Notes: a model not told the origin generated them from the sequence alone. A stretch of 24,402 bases of DNA from DASVTR01 sp033855775 (GCA_033855775.1 JAWVFT010000007.1:1-24402); one strand, 5' to 3'. Positions 1-8,041 are shown, counted from the stretch's first letter. A program made the numbers and translations.

Positions 1-1
1 A

Positions 2-595
2 TGGCGGCGCGGCTACAAGTTTTCGACCTACGCGACGTGGTGGATTCGGCAGGCGATAACCAGAGCGATTGCCGACCAGGCTCGCACCATTCGCATTCCC
101 GTTCACATGATTGAGACGATTAACAAGTTGATTCGAACATCGCGCTCGCTCGTGCAGGAGTTGGGACGCGAGCCGACGAGCGAAGAGATTGCGGGCAAGA
201 TGGACATCCCCGTCTCGAAGGTGCGCAAGGTGCTCAAGATTGCGCAGGAGCCAATCTCTCTGGAGACGCCCATCGGCGAAGAGGAAGATTCGCATCTGGG
301 CGATTTCATCGAAGACAAATCTATCCTGAATCCGGCGGACGCCGTTGTCGCCTCGAACCTGCGGGAGATTACGGACGAGGTGCTGGCGACCTTGACGCCG
401 CGCGAAGAGAAGGTCATCAAGATGCGTTTCGGCCTCGGCACGACGGGTTCGGAGCACACGCTCGAAGAGGTCGGCCAGCACTTCGCCGTCACGCGCGAAC
501 GCATTCGCCAGATTGAAGCCAAAGCCCTCAGAAAGCTGCGCCACCCGTCGCGCTCGCGCAAGCTGAAAGCCTTTTTGGACAGCACGCAGCGTTGA
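2..595 (+). CDS. rpoD: Primary sigma-70 factor RpoD, C-terminal part (5' end outside window)
   Basis: Housekeeping sigma factor that directs RNA polymerase to -10/-35 promoters. The reading frame is open from base 2. It begins inside region 2.3/2.4 (WRRGYKFSTYATWWIRQAIT, which melts and reads the -10 element), continues through region 3 (MIETINKL, LGREPTSEEIA) and ends with region 4 (TPREEKVIKMRFGL, then the helix-turn-helix TLEEVGQHFAVTRERIRQIE that reads the -35 element). The C-terminus LRKLRHPSRSRKLKAFLD is typical of RpoD, not of alternative sigma factors. The ATG at 107 is an internal methionine, not the start, because conserved sigma sequence continues upstream of it. The TGA stop overlaps a possible TTG start of the next gene. 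The N-terminal half (regions 1 and 2.1-2.2) lies before the window. Confidence 0.96.
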   Translation, partial: WRRGYKFSTYATWWIRQAITRAIADQARTIRIPVHMIETINKLIRTSRSLVQELGREPTSEEIAGKMDIPVSKVRKVLKIAQEPISLETPIGEEEDSHLGDFIEDKSILNPADAVVASNLREITDEVLATLTPREEKVIKMRFGLGTTGSEHTLEEVGQHFAVTRERIRQIEAKALRKLRHPSRSRKLKAFLDSTQR

Positions 596-612
596 AGTCT
601 CTCTCAAATCGC

Positions 613-990
613 ATGGAAAAATCGCGCTATTTCGTCGTCCTCGCTCTGCTCTTAATTCTGCCCGCCATCTTGCAGGGTTGCTCCGGCAAAGCAAACAACT
701 CGCCCGCCGCCGCATCAAAATTCCTCGGCACATGGAAAGTCGCGCCCGACAGCGAGACGGATTTCAACGGCGGGCCGATTATCTTCAAGGAAGATTTCAC
801 ATACTCTGCGCAGAAGACCAACGAGCCTTCATCGTCAATTTTGACGGGGCCGTTCACCGTCTCGAAGGATGAGAAATTGTTTCTCGGCGGCGAGTTGACC
901 AAGTTTGGCGAAGAAGGCATCAAGGTCGAGCCGGACGGGCGTTTGAAACTGACGAAGAAGGGCAAGTCAATCTACTTTGTGAAGAGCTAG
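613..990 (+). CDS. Small secreted lipoprotein of unknown function
   Basis: I do not recognise a named family. The protein of about 125 residues has a type II signal peptide: MEKSR, a hydrophobic stretch (YFVVLALLLILPAI) and the lipobox LQGC, with the modified Cys near residue 23. The mature part is short and beta-rich (FLGTWKVAPDSE, GGPIIFKEDFTYS, GPFTVSKDEKLFLGG), which loosely recalls small lipocalin-like or copper-resistance lipoprotein folds; that is a guess from pattern only. I chose the ATG at 613 because the signal peptide starts there. A TTG at 592 overlaps the rpoD stop (TTGA) and would add seven residues, and neither start has a clear Shine-Dalgarno sequence. It probably shares a transcript with rpoD. 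Confidence 0.75.
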   Translation: MEKSRYFVVLALLLILPAILQGCSGKANNSPAAASKFLGTWKVAPDSETDFNGGPIIFKEDFTYSAQKTNEPSSSILTGPFTVSKDEKLFLGGELTKFGEEGIKVEPDGRLKLTKKGKSIYFVKS

Positions 991-1018
991 TCGCCTTTCG
1001 GCGTGGATAGTGTTACCG

Positions 1019-1063
1019 TTAGATGTCGGTTCGGTAAAGCGCGTCCGGCATCTAAGTTTGTTT
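1019..1063 (+). terminator. Stem-loop between lipoprotein and radical SAM genes, possible terminator
   Basis: TTAGATGTCGG (1019-1029) pairs with CCGGCATCTAA (1045-1055), an 11-bp stem with one T-G wobble on the plus strand and a 15-nt loop. GTTTGTTT follows. The T-rich tail is weak and interrupted, so this may be an inefficient terminator or a leader structure for the gene starting at 1069. Confidence 0.45.
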
Positions 1064-1068
1064 AGTGA

Positions 1069-2988
1069 ATGAATAAAAGAATCAGCGAAAGTTACAGGCA
1101 GAAGCTGGCCACGGAGGAAGGCTGGCTGTTGAAGCGCGGGGCCGCGCTTCGCATCGCCCTCTGCTATCCGAACGTCTATGCGATTGGGATGGCGAACCTC
1201 GGTTTTCAGGCGATGTACGAATTGTTCAATCGCATTCCCGAAGTCTCCTGCGAGCGCGTCTTCCTGCCCGACGAACGAGAGTTGCGCGAGTATGAAAAAT
1301 CGCGCGCGCCGCTCGTGTCGCTGGAATCGCAAACGCCTGTGCGCAACTTCGACGTGCTCGCCTTCTCCATCTCTTTCGAGACGGACTATCTCAACATGGC
1401 GCGCATCCTGCGCCTCGCGGGCGTGCCTGTCCGGGCCGCTGAGCGCACGCATCACGACCCGCTCGTGTTGATGGGCGGCGCGGCTTCGTTTTTGAATCCC
1501 GAACCGATTGCAGAGTTCACGGATGTCATCGGCGTCGGCGAAGGCGAAGTTCTGGGGCCGCAGTTTGTGGACGCGGTTTTAGAGCATGAGACGAAGGACG
1601 AAATACTGCTCGCGCTGGCGCGCAAGGGGCGCGGCTTTTATGTTCCGTCGCTCTACGACGTGAGCTACAAGGAAGACCAGACGATTGCGGCTTACACGCC
1701 GACGGAAGAAGGCGTCCCCTTGCGTGTGGGACGCGCGCTGGCTGCCGAGAATCCGAAGGAAGGAAGCCTCAGGCGCGCGATGCGGCGCGGCGATACGGCC
1801 ATCGCCGAGAGCTTGAGAAGCGCGGATGTCTTCGCTCCGTCCTCGATTATCTGGGCGCCGGAAGCCGAGATGGGCGAGCGTTTTTTGATAGAGATTTCGC
1901 GCGGCTGTTCGCAAGGGTGTCGCTTCTGCTGGGCCGGGTTTAACTACTGGCCGCCGCGCGTCGTGCCTGCGCGCGATGTTTTGGCGAAGGCCGCGGAGTG
2001 GCGCGGGCGCACGGACAAGATTGGCTTGGTTTCGACCGCCGTTTGCGACCATCCTGAGATTAGCGAAATCTTGCAGGGCTTGCGCGCGATGGACTATCGC
2101 ATCTCTGTTTCCAGCTTGCGCCTCGACCAGATTTCCGACGAACTGCTCGACGCGCTTGTCGAATCAAGAGACCAGCAGATTGCGGTCGCGCCCGAAACAG
2201 GCTCCGACCGTCTGCGCAAAGTCATCAACAAGAATCTGACGAACGACGAGATAGTTGATATTTGCGGCGCGGTCTTCGACCGTGGAATGCTGACCGTCAA
2301 GCTCTACATGATGGTGGGCTTGCCGACCGAGACGGATGAAGACTTGGCGGAGATGGTTGCGCTCGTCGAGCGCATCAAGGACAGGATGCTCGAAGCGGGC
2401 AAACGCTTCGGGCGCGCGGGCAAAATCATTCCGTCGCTCAACGGCTTTGTGCCGAAGCCGAACACGCCGTTTCAGTGGGAAGCAATCTGCGACGAGAAGG
2501 AATTGAAGCGGCGTCTGAAATGGGTGTCGAAGCAGTTGGCGCGGATTCCCAACGTCGAAGTGCGAGCGATGTCGGCGCGCATCGCGCACGAGCAAGCTCT
2601 CTTCTCCAACGGCGACCGTCGCACGGCGCGGCTCATCGAGTCGGCGGCGCGACACGGCGGCGACCTGCAAGCGGCGTTGCGCGAGACAGGCATTGACCCG
2701 GCTTTCTACACCAGCCGCGAGCGCGCTTACGATGAACGCCTACCGTGGGAGATTGTTGACCCCGGCCAATCGCGCGCCTTCATGCAGCAGGAACACGAAC
2801 GCTCGCGGATTGCGAAATCAACCGCGCCTTGCCCGTCCGTCAGCGAATGCACGCGCTGCGGCGTCTGCCCGACGACGTGGCTCGGCTCAACGACGGATGG
2901 ACTCGTGCAGTTGCAACGCGGGCTGGTTGGCGCGACCGCAAACGCCGGCGCGACAGCGAGCGCGGCGGTTGTTGCCGCTTCCGTTTAG
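1069..2988 (+). CDS. Radical SAM protein, TIGR03960-like family
   Basis: A 639-residue radical SAM enzyme. Cys280, Cys284 and Cys287 in SRGCSQGCRFCWAG form the CxxxCxxC motif that binds the 4Fe-4S cluster cleaving S-adenosylmethionine. The N-terminal region (IALCYPNVYAIGMANLGFQA) is the B12-binding-like Rossmann domain typical of TIGR03960 proteins. The C-terminus has a second cysteine group, Cys588, 594, 597 and 600 (CPSVSECTRCGVC), which could hold another Fe-S cluster or zinc. The DUF2344 domain often linked to this family is absent from the chain, and the last 20 residues are an Ala-rich tail. The reaction is unknown; relatives are sometimes linked to tRNA or ribosome modification, which the sequence does not prove. 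The ATG has no strong Shine-Dalgarno sequence. Confidence 0.88.
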   Translation: MNKRISESYRQKLATEEGWLLKRGAALRIALCYPNVYAIGMANLGFQAMYELFNRIPEVSCERVFLPDERELREYEKSRAPLVSLESQTPVRNFDVLAFSISFETDYLNMARILRLAGVPVRAAERTHHDPLVLMGGAASFLNPEPIAEFTDVIGVGEGEVLGPQFVDAVLEHETKDEILLALARKGRGFYVPSLYDVSYKEDQTIAAYTPTEEGVPLRVGRALAAENPKEGSLRRAMRRGDTAIAESLRSADVFAPSSIIWAPEAEMGERFLIEISRGCSQGCRFCWAGFNYWPPRVVPARDVLAKAAEWRGRTDKIGLVSTAVCDHPEISEILQGLRAMDYRISVSSLRLDQISDELLDALVESRDQQIAVAPETGSDRLRKVINKNLTNDEIVDICGAVFDRGMLTVKLYMMVGLPTETDEDLAEMVALVERIKDRMLEAGKRFGRAGKIIPSLNGFVPKPNTPFQWEAICDEKELKRRLKWVSKQLARIPNVEVRAMSARIAHEQALFSNGDRRTARLIESAARHGGDLQAALRETGIDPAFYTSRERAYDERLPWEIVDPGQSRAFMQQEHERSRIAKSTAPCPSVSECTRCGVCPTTWLGSTTDGLVQLQRGLVGATANAGATASAAVVAASV

Positions 2989-3023
2989 CAGTTAGTCAAA
3001 TCGGATGACAGGCAGGCTTGAAG

Positions 3024-3065
3024 GCCGTCTCCCGTCGCTCAAAGAAGCGCGGGCGGCGGCTTTTT
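3024..3065 (+). terminator. Rho-independent terminator of the radical SAM gene
   Basis: A GC-rich stem runs from GCCG at 3024 to CGGC ending at 3060, with CCCG/CGGG and CGCT/AGCG inner pairs, one bulge and one mismatch, and an AAAGA-type loop. Five T follow at 3061-3065. The T run touches the stop codon of the convergent gene at 3065. Read from the other strand there is no T run, so it works in one direction only. Confidence 0.85.
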
Positions 3066-3469
3066 CATTTGGCGTCAATGAAGCCCGTGCTCTTGGCCGT
3101 GTAGTCGAAGTTGTAGTTGTGCGTGTAGCCGGGAAACGCGATGGGCCGCGTGTACTGCACGCGCGCTTGAAACGTTCCGTCTGTGTTGCGCTGAACGGTG
3201 ATTTCGGCGTTCGGCGGCACGCTCCATTCTTTAGCGTCGGCCATCAGCTTGGCCCGCAGCGAATCGTTTGACGCGCCGCTCGCCCATGCGTCGCGCACGT
3301 CATCCTTCATCGCGCTCTTGAATCTCTCGCTTTGATAGGCCACCGGCACATACTGAAAGCCAACGTAAACGACTACGGCGATGATGGCGATGGTGAGGAT
3401 AAATTTGAGACGCGCCGCGCCGCGCTCCCGATTTTTGGAGGGACGAACCAGACCGCACGAATTGTTCAT
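3065..3469 (-). CDS. Small single-pass membrane protein of unknown function (DUF4845-like)
   Basis: A 134-residue protein with a charged cytoplasmic N-terminus (MNNSCGLVRPSKNRERGAAR), one transmembrane helix around residues 21-41 (LKFILTIAIIAVVVYVGFQY) and a soluble C-terminal region with two beta strands (AEITVQRNTDGTFQARVQYT, HNYNFDYTAKS). The layout resembles the small DUF4845-type proteins, but the match is by eye only. The ATG has a GGAG about 11 bases upstream. It lies 36 bp downstream of aroB on the same strand and is probably co-transcribed. Nothing in the sequence gives a catalytic function. Confidence 0.7.
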   Translation of the reverse strand: MNNSCGLVRPSKNRERGAARLKFILTIAIIAVVVYVGFQYVPVAYQSERFKSAMKDDVRDAWASGASNDSLRAKLMADAKEWSVPPNAEITVQRNTDGTFQARVQYTRPIAFPGYTHNYNFDYTAKSTGFIDAK

Positions 3470-3505
3470 CTTGATTGCTTCTCCGCTCTTTCTTCTGCAA
3501 GCTGT

Positions 3506-4660
3506 TTAAGCCGCTGCGTGTAGAGCAGCGCGGATTGAGGCGCGCAGGGTGCGCGGGTTGAGAGCTCGCCCGTCAACGATGGCGGCGCGTCCCAGACGCT
3601 CAAGCAGAACCCATTTGATAGCGCCGCCGACGCTCTTTTTATCAAGGGCGAGCGCGCCGATAATCTGCGTGGGATCGAGATCATCTGCGCGCGGCAGCCG
3701 CCCGCAGTAGCGAACGGCCTCGCGCAACAATTCTAACTCCGAACCATCCAGCATGCCTAGCTTTTTCGAAATCTCGCCTGCCGCCAGCATTCCGTAGCCG
3801 ACCGCTTCGCCATGACGAAAGCGACGATAACGGGTGATGGATTCGAGGGCGTGCGCGGTCGTATGGCCGAAGTTCAGGATGCGGCGCGAGCGATGGTCTG
3901 TGCGAGCGGCGTCTTCGCGCTCGTCGCCTGAGACTATCGAGGCTTTGAAGGCGACCTGCGCGGCAATCAGTCGAGCCAGCTTGAAGGCGCGGGCGGAAGG
4001 TTGAAGGGCTGGCTGCGCTTGTTCGTTTTTGAGAAAGTCGAACGTGTCGTCGAACAACGCGCGGTCGCCCGCCGCTCCCTGCTTGACGGCTTCGCACCAG
4101 CCTGCGGTCAACTCGCGCGCGGGCAGAGTGCAGAGCGTTTCGGTGTCAACGATGACGGCGCGCGGCTGGTGAAACGCGCCGAAGAGATTCTTGCCGTGGC
4201 TCGTGTTGACAGCCGCCTTGCCGCCGACCGAAGCGTCTATCTGCGCGAGCAAAGTGGTGGGAAGTTGGACGAGCGCGATGCCGCGCAGGTAGAGAGCCGC
4301 CGCGAGTCCGGCGAGGTCGCCGACCACGCCGCCGCCCAGAGCGACGACGGCATCGTTGCGCTCAAGCGCGGCAGCCGAAAGAAAGGCGAGGGCGCGTTCA
4401 AGCGTGTGGAAATTTTTATGACGCTCGCCGTCGCCAATCAAGAGATGAACGACTTGAAAATCAGCCGCGCGCAGGCTTTCTAAAACAGTCGAGCCGTAAA
4501 GCTCGAAGACTGTCGGGTTGGAGATTAAGGCCAGACGACGCGCTGCGGGCGTCAACGCGCGGCGCGCTATGTCGCCGGAAAGTCGCAACGCGCCCGCGCC
4601 GACCGTCACCTGATATTTGTCTGCTGGCCGCGCCCGCAAGCGCACGCGCACACGCCGCAC
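3506..4660 (-). CDS. aroB: 3-dehydroquinate synthase
   Basis: Second step of the shikimate pathway: converts DAHP to 3-dehydroquinate with NAD+ and a divalent metal, in the cytoplasm. Family motifs in order: GDGERHKN, the NAD-binding GGGVVGDLAG, PTTLLAQIDASVGGK, GKNLFGAFHQP, the metal-ligand Glu region GWCEAVKQG, then ILNFGHTTAHALE and FRHGEAVGYGM with the metal-binding histidines. Length (about 385) fits the family. A TTG at 4672 overlaps the upstream TGA (TTGA), but the GTG at 4658-4660 has GAGG six bases before it and still keeps the whole first strand of the enzyme, so I prefer it. It follows the metallopeptidase gene directly, which implies one transcript. No other aromatic-pathway gene is nearby. 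Confidence 0.95.
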   Translation of the reverse strand: MRRVRVRLRARPADKYQVTVGAGALRLSGDIARRALTPAARRLALISNPTVFELYGSTVLESLRAADFQVVHLLIGDGERHKNFHTLERALAFLSAAALERNDAVVALGGGVVGDLAGLAAALYLRGIALVQLPTTLLAQIDASVGGKAAVNTSHGKNLFGAFHQPRAVIVDTETLCTLPARELTAGWCEAVKQGAAGDRALFDDTFDFLKNEQAQPALQPSARAFKLARLIAAQVAFKASIVSGDEREDAARTDHRSRRILNFGHTTAHALESITRYRRFRHGEAVGYGMLAAGEISKKLGMLDGSELELLREAVRYCGRLPRADDLDPTQIIGALALDKKSVGGAIKWVLLERLGRAAIVDGRALNPRTLRASIRAALHAAA

Positions 4661-4668
4661 TGTTAACC

Positions 4669-6192
4669 TCAATCTTCCGTCATCGCCGCAATCAAAGTGT
4701 CGGCCAGCAACTCGAAACTGACTTCGCCAAAGCCCATGAGTCGCGCCAACTCTTCGACCGTGTAACGCGAGGACGTGTTCCAGAGGTCAATCAATTCGTC
4801 GCCCGCCTTGCGCGAGGCCCACCAGCGGCGCCCGTAGCGCGTCAGCAAGTGCTCACGCAATCCAGCCTCAAAGGCCCACGCGCGCAGGTAAGCCGCCACG
4901 TAAAACTCGTCGTCCACGTCAGAGAGCGCGAGCGCGGGGCTGCGCCGAAAGCCCGTCGCCTCGGCTTGCAGAGCGCTGTAGCTGGCGGCCAGATGTTCGG
5001 CGCGCGGCTGCGCCGAGTCGTGCAGAGCGATTTCGTATTTCAGCTTGGCGCAGAAGCGGCGGACGGTGCAGGCCGTCCTGAGCGCGAGCGTGCGCACGGC
5101 GTCGCTCGTCTGCTCGGCGGACAGGCTCGTGCGATGTTCGCGCAGCCAGCGGCTATCAAAGAAGAGATGCTGCAACAGGAAAGCGTGGCCTTCGGTCGTC
5201 GCGTAATCGGGCGCGTAGATAAATTCAGGATAACGCTCGGCCAACTCGCGCGAAGACCAGGCCAGGTGCTGCGCGTGGCCCGCTTCATGAAAGAGCGTGC
5301 GGTAATCGTAAGCGCCGCCGATGGGCGAGAGCAACAGCCGCACGTCGTCCGGCGGATTGACGCGCAGGCAGGCGGCGCGCGGATTCTTAAAGGGCCGCGC
5401 CTCGTCGTCAATCATGATGTTTTTCTGCTGCTCAATCTGAATGCCGAGGCCCTTCATCGCCGCCGCGTAGGTCGGCAGCATTTCACTCGCGGGAAAGAGC
5501 GCGTCGAGCCGCGCCATCCGTTCGAAGTAAAAGTAGTCGGCGTGCTGTAGGTCGTCGAAGGCTACGCCCGGCACATCGCGCGCCAGAGCCTGCGACAGGG
5601 CGGACATGTAACTCTGCTCGGTGCGTTGCAGCAATTTATCGGCGGCCAGAGCAAGCTGTTCATAATCCGTGCCGGTCGAGTCGGCGCACAGTTGGCGGTA
5701 AGAGTCGAAGCCAAGCTCGCGCGCCGAGACGTGGAAGGATTCGAGGCGCGCGGCGCGCAAATCGTCGCAGGCGACGAGGGCGTCGCTCCAACGCGCGGTC
5801 AGTTCGCGCCGCGCCGCAGCCGACGGCTCGTTGGCAATCTTCGCCGGGGCGTTGTAAGCGGGCAGGCTCTCGCCCTGCCAATCAATCCGCGCGGACGCTT
5901 CGCAGAGAGAACGCTCGAAGGTTAACTCCTGCGCCTGCGCCTGCAAGTAGCCGAAGTGGGCCGCGCCGATGAGAGCGCGCAAACCGGCCCGCTCGGTTTC
6001 CCTGTGCAAAGGGATTCCGGCCAACTCAAGACGCAGTTCCTCTATCGCGTCGCGCGTGAACAGCCCGCCATAACGGTCATAGACGGGTTCAATGCGCAAC
6101 TCGCGTTCGTAGCCCGCGCGATGCTGGTAATGAGCCAACTCCAGCGCAGAATTGTAAGCCGCGAAATCACGGCGATAGTCTTCTATCTTCAT
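4669..6192 (-). CDS. M3-like zinc metallopeptidase (oligoendopeptidase-type)
   Basis: A 507-residue cytoplasmic-looking protein with no signal peptide. H302-E303-A-G-H306 is the HExxH zinc motif, and Glu334 in ATTEGHAF is the likely third ligand, the gluzincin pattern of M3 peptidases. The all-helical surroundings and C-terminal helices (FYVAAYLRAWAFEAGLREHL) fit M3/thimet-like folds. The N-terminal part is divergent, and the chain is shorter than PepF (about 600 residues), so an unnamed M3 subfamily is likely. M3 enzymes usually cut short peptides; the substrate here is unknown. The ATG start has no clear Shine-Dalgarno sequence. A -10-like TACAAT lies 70-75 bases upstream, and the leader carries the hairpin-rich region described separately. 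Confidence 0.85.
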   Translation of the reverse strand: MKIEDYRRDFAAYNSALELAHYQHRAGYERELRIEPVYDRYGGLFTRDAIEELRLELAGIPLHRETERAGLRALIGAAHFGYLQAQAQELTFERSLCEASARIDWQGESLPAYNAPAKIANEPSAAARRELTARWSDALVACDDLRAARLESFHVSARELGFDSYRQLCADSTGTDYEQLALAADKLLQRTEQSYMSALSQALARDVPGVAFDDLQHADYFYFERMARLDALFPASEMLPTYAAAMKGLGIQIEQQKNIMIDDEARPFKNPRAACLRVNPPDDVRLLLSPIGGAYDYRTLFHEAGHAQHLAWSSRELAERYPEFIYAPDYATTEGHAFLLQHLFFDSRWLREHRTSLSAEQTSDAVRTLALRTACTVRRFCAKLKYEIALHDSAQPRAEHLAASYSALQAEATGFRRSPALALSDVDDEFYVAAYLRAWAFEAGLREHLLTRYGRRWWASRKAGDELIDLWNTSSRYTVEELARLMGFGEVSFELLADTLIAAMTED

Positions 6193-6262
6193 CTTGGGTG
6201 AGGCCCTACAGCGTTCACAAAATTAAAGAGAGTTAGAGCCGGACGAGAAACGTGGAGAGCGA

Positions 6263-6268
6263 ATTGTA
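6263..6268 (-). promoter_or_regulatory. Candidate -10 box for the metallopeptidase-aroB transcript
   Basis: TACAAT on the minus strand differs from TATAAT by one base and lies about 70 bases before the metallopeptidase ATG. The -35 position holds only a weak match (TTTCTT region). If real, it makes the downstream operon independent of glmM and of the RNA-like element at 6321-6560. Confidence 0.4.
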
Positions 6269-6320
6269 ACACGTAGAGAGATAAAAGAAAGCTTGCGGGA
6301 GCGGATAAAATCATGCCGTT

Positions 6321-6361
6321 AAAAAGCGAACAGGCGCGGCAACGTGGGAGTGTGCCGCGCC
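6321..6361 (-). terminator. Terminator-like last stem of the candidate RNA
   Basis: A perfect 9-bp GC-rich stem, 6353-6361 with 6333-6341, has an 11-nt loop. On the minus strand it is followed by TGTTCGC and five T (6325-6321). The T run is seven bases from the stem, which is further than in an ideal intrinsic terminator. It would end transcripts coming from glmM or from the hairpin chain. Confidence 0.5.
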
Positions 6362-6562
6362 TATTCATATTCGTGGTTACTGTCCTCACCCCAGCAACCA
6401 CTTGAGACGGAGGATCCACCAACCGTCTCTCTTGCCCCGCAATATACACCGCAAGGCCCATGCCACGCAAGCATCTCATTGGCGGCCCTCTCGCTTCTCA
6501 ATTTTGCTCGCATTTTCTCTTTCTTACCCCGAATGATAGCCCGCAGACGCCTGTTATCATGG
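6321..6562 (-). ncRNA. Candidate structured RNA, chain of six hairpins ending in a terminator-like stem
   Basis: The 430-bp gap 6193-6622 holds no credible gene but has successive inverted repeats. In minus-strand order: ATGATA/TATCAT (6555-6560 with 6533-6538, with inner CAG/CTG); GGCCGCC pairing with GGC and GGCC (6481-6487 with 6455-6464); CTTGC/GCAAG (6451-6455 with 6431-6435); GAGACGG/CCGTCTC (6423-6429 with 6404-6410); a 10-bp stem (6392-6401 with 6373-6382); and GGCGCGGCA/TGCCGCGCC (6353-6361 with 6333-6341), followed by TGTTCGCTTTTT. In the fifth stem the one non-Watson-Crick pair is G-U on the minus strand but A-C on the plus strand, which favours the minus strand. It does not match what I know of tmRNA, RNase P, SRP or common riboswitches. 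It could be an independent small RNA, a glmM 3' UTR or a long leader. Confidence 0.5.
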
Positions 6563-6570
6563 CTTGCCTA

Positions 6571-6583
6571 TGTAAGTCTTACA
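6571..6583. promoter_or_regulatory. 13-bp palindrome, possible operator
   Basis: TGTAAG-T-CTTACA is a perfect palindrome with 6-bp arms. It lies directly before the first hairpin of the candidate RNA in minus-strand direction, where a promoter would be expected. No convincing -35/-10 pair is visible there, so its role is open. Confidence 0.3.
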
Positions 6584-6622
6584 CCAACCACTAAGTAGAA
6601 TTTTCACGATGGCGGCTGCGGC

Positions 6623-8029
6623 TCAAGCCGAGCCGAGAGCATCGGTGATGACCTTTGACAGCGAGTGAGCAAGGCGTTCTATGTGCTCTTGCTGCTCGCC
6701 TTCAATCATCACACGTGCCAGCGGTTCCGTCCCCGAATAGCGCAGCAGCAGGCGTCCGCTTGAGCCGAGTTGCGCTTCCGTTTCCCGCGCGGCGCGGGCA
6801 ATCGCTTCGACTTCGGCGAAGGGCCTCTTTTCGCGCACGCGGACGTTGACAAGCACCTGCGGATAACGCTTGAAGCCTGCCGTTAGCTCATGGAGCGCGC
6901 CCCTTTTTTCGCGCATCGCGCGGAGCAGGCAGAGGGTCGTCAACATGCCGTCGCCCGCGAGGCTGAGGCGCGGAAAGATGAGATGCCCGGATTGTTCCCC
7001 GCCGAGGCTGGCGCCCGTTCTGAGCAATTCCTCAAGCACATACTTGTCGCCGACATCCGTGCGCTTCAGTTGCCAGTTCTGCGCGCGCGCGGCAATCTCC
7101 AGACCGATGTTGCTCATGACGGTGGCGACGATTGTGTGGTCGCTCAACTCGCCGCGCGCCGCCAGGGCTTGCGCCATGACCCAGAGCGTCGCGTCGCCGT
7201 CAACAAACTCGCCGCGCGCGTCAACGAAGAGCGCGCGGTCAGCGTCGCCGTCAAAAGCGACGCCGAGGTCTGCGCCTTCGGCCAGAGTCTTGAGGCGCAA
7301 GCCTTCGATGTGCAGGGAGCCGCAGTTGAGATTGATGTTGCGGCCATCGGGCTCGTCGTTGATGGCAATGACCTGTGCGCCAAGGCGACGAAAGAGCGCG
7401 GGCGCGAGATGCGAACTGGCGCCGTTGGCGCAGTCAATGACGAGGCGCAGGCCGTCGAGCGATAAGCCGGCGGCTATCTCTGCGGCGAGATAATCAAGAT
7501 AGCGCGCTTGCAGTTCGGCGGCTGATGAAGCGTCTGCGATGAAGGCGTTGCTATTGAGAGTGTTGCCGTCGAAGGCTTCCGGCGAGGGCGCAACGTTCGC
7601 GTCAGATGGCTGCGCCTCGGCGTTAATGTCGGCTTCTATCAATCGCTCGGTCGCGTCGTCGAGCTTGCGTCCTGAGGGCGCGAAAATCTTGATGCCGTTA
7701 TCTTGATACGGATTGTGAGACGCGCTGATGACGACTCCGGCGTCAGCCGGGAGAACGCGCGCGAGGTAGGCGACGCCGGGTGTCGTGATGACGCCCGCCG
7801 ATTCGACGCGCGCGCCCGCTTCGGTCGCTCCGGCAATCAGCGCGGCTTCAATCCACGCGCCGGACTCGCGCGTGTCGCGGCCCAAGATGATGCGCGGGAC
7901 ATCGCTCTCGCTGCGGCGTTCAGCCAGATGCTGCGCCAGCGAGCGGCCCGCGACGCGAACGGTCGCCGCGTCCAGGGGAAAGCGTCCGGCTTCACCGCGC
8001 ATTCCATCCGTGCCGAAAAGTCTTTTCAT
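6623..8029 (-). CDS. glmM: Phosphoglucosamine mutase
   Basis: Interconverts glucosamine-6-phosphate and glucosamine-1-phosphate, feeding UDP-GlcNAc and hence peptidoglycan and lipid A. All four functional segments are present: RLFGTDGMRG at the N-terminus, the active serine loop ISASHNPYQDNG with phospho-Ser104, the metal loop AFDGDADRA, the sugar loop GGEQSGH and the phosphate loop RYSGTEPLARVM. The 468 residues are close to the usual 445-450. The ATG has no Shine-Dalgarno sequence; instead a hairpin of two 14-base arms lies about 12 bases upstream. It is third in cdaA-cdaR-glmM; in Firmicutes GlmM binds CdaA and lowers its activity, so the same control may operate here. Confidence 0.97.
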   Translation of the reverse strand: MKRLFGTDGMRGEAGRFPLDAATVRVAGRSLAQHLAERRSESDVPRIILGRDTRESGAWIEAALIAGATEAGARVESAGVITTPGVAYLARVLPADAGVVISASHNPYQDNGIKIFAPSGRKLDDATERLIEADINAEAQPSDANVAPSPEAFDGNTLNSNAFIADASSAAELQARYLDYLAAEIAAGLSLDGLRLVIDCANGASSHLAPALFRRLGAQVIAINDEPDGRNINLNCGSLHIEGLRLKTLAEGADLGVAFDGDADRALFVDARGEFVDGDATLWVMAQALAARGELSDHTIVATVMSNIGLEIAARAQNWQLKRTDVGDKYVLEELLRTGASLGGEQSGHLIFPRLSLAGDGMLTTLCLLRAMREKRGALHELTAGFKRYPQVLVNVRVREKRPFAEVEAIARAARETEAQLGSSGRLLLRYSGTEPLARVMIEGEQQEHIERLAHSLSKVITDALGSA

Positions 8030-8041
8030 GTTTTATACGGA

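Noticed and set aside
4849..5550. Plus-strand frame of 233 codons opposite the metallopeptidase
   Set aside because: Antisense to the HExxH gene, no domain pattern, Arg-rich low-quality sequence.
6189..6479. 96-codon minus-strand frame in the glmM-metallopeptidase gap
   Set aside because: Composition is unlike neighbouring proteins, there is no ribosome binding site, and it runs across four of the six hairpins; it looks like chance coding in structured DNA.
6193..6622. tRNA or tmRNA in the intergenic gap
   Set aside because: No cloverleaf with GGTTCGA-type T loop and no tmRNA ends; hairpins are sequential, not tRNA-like.
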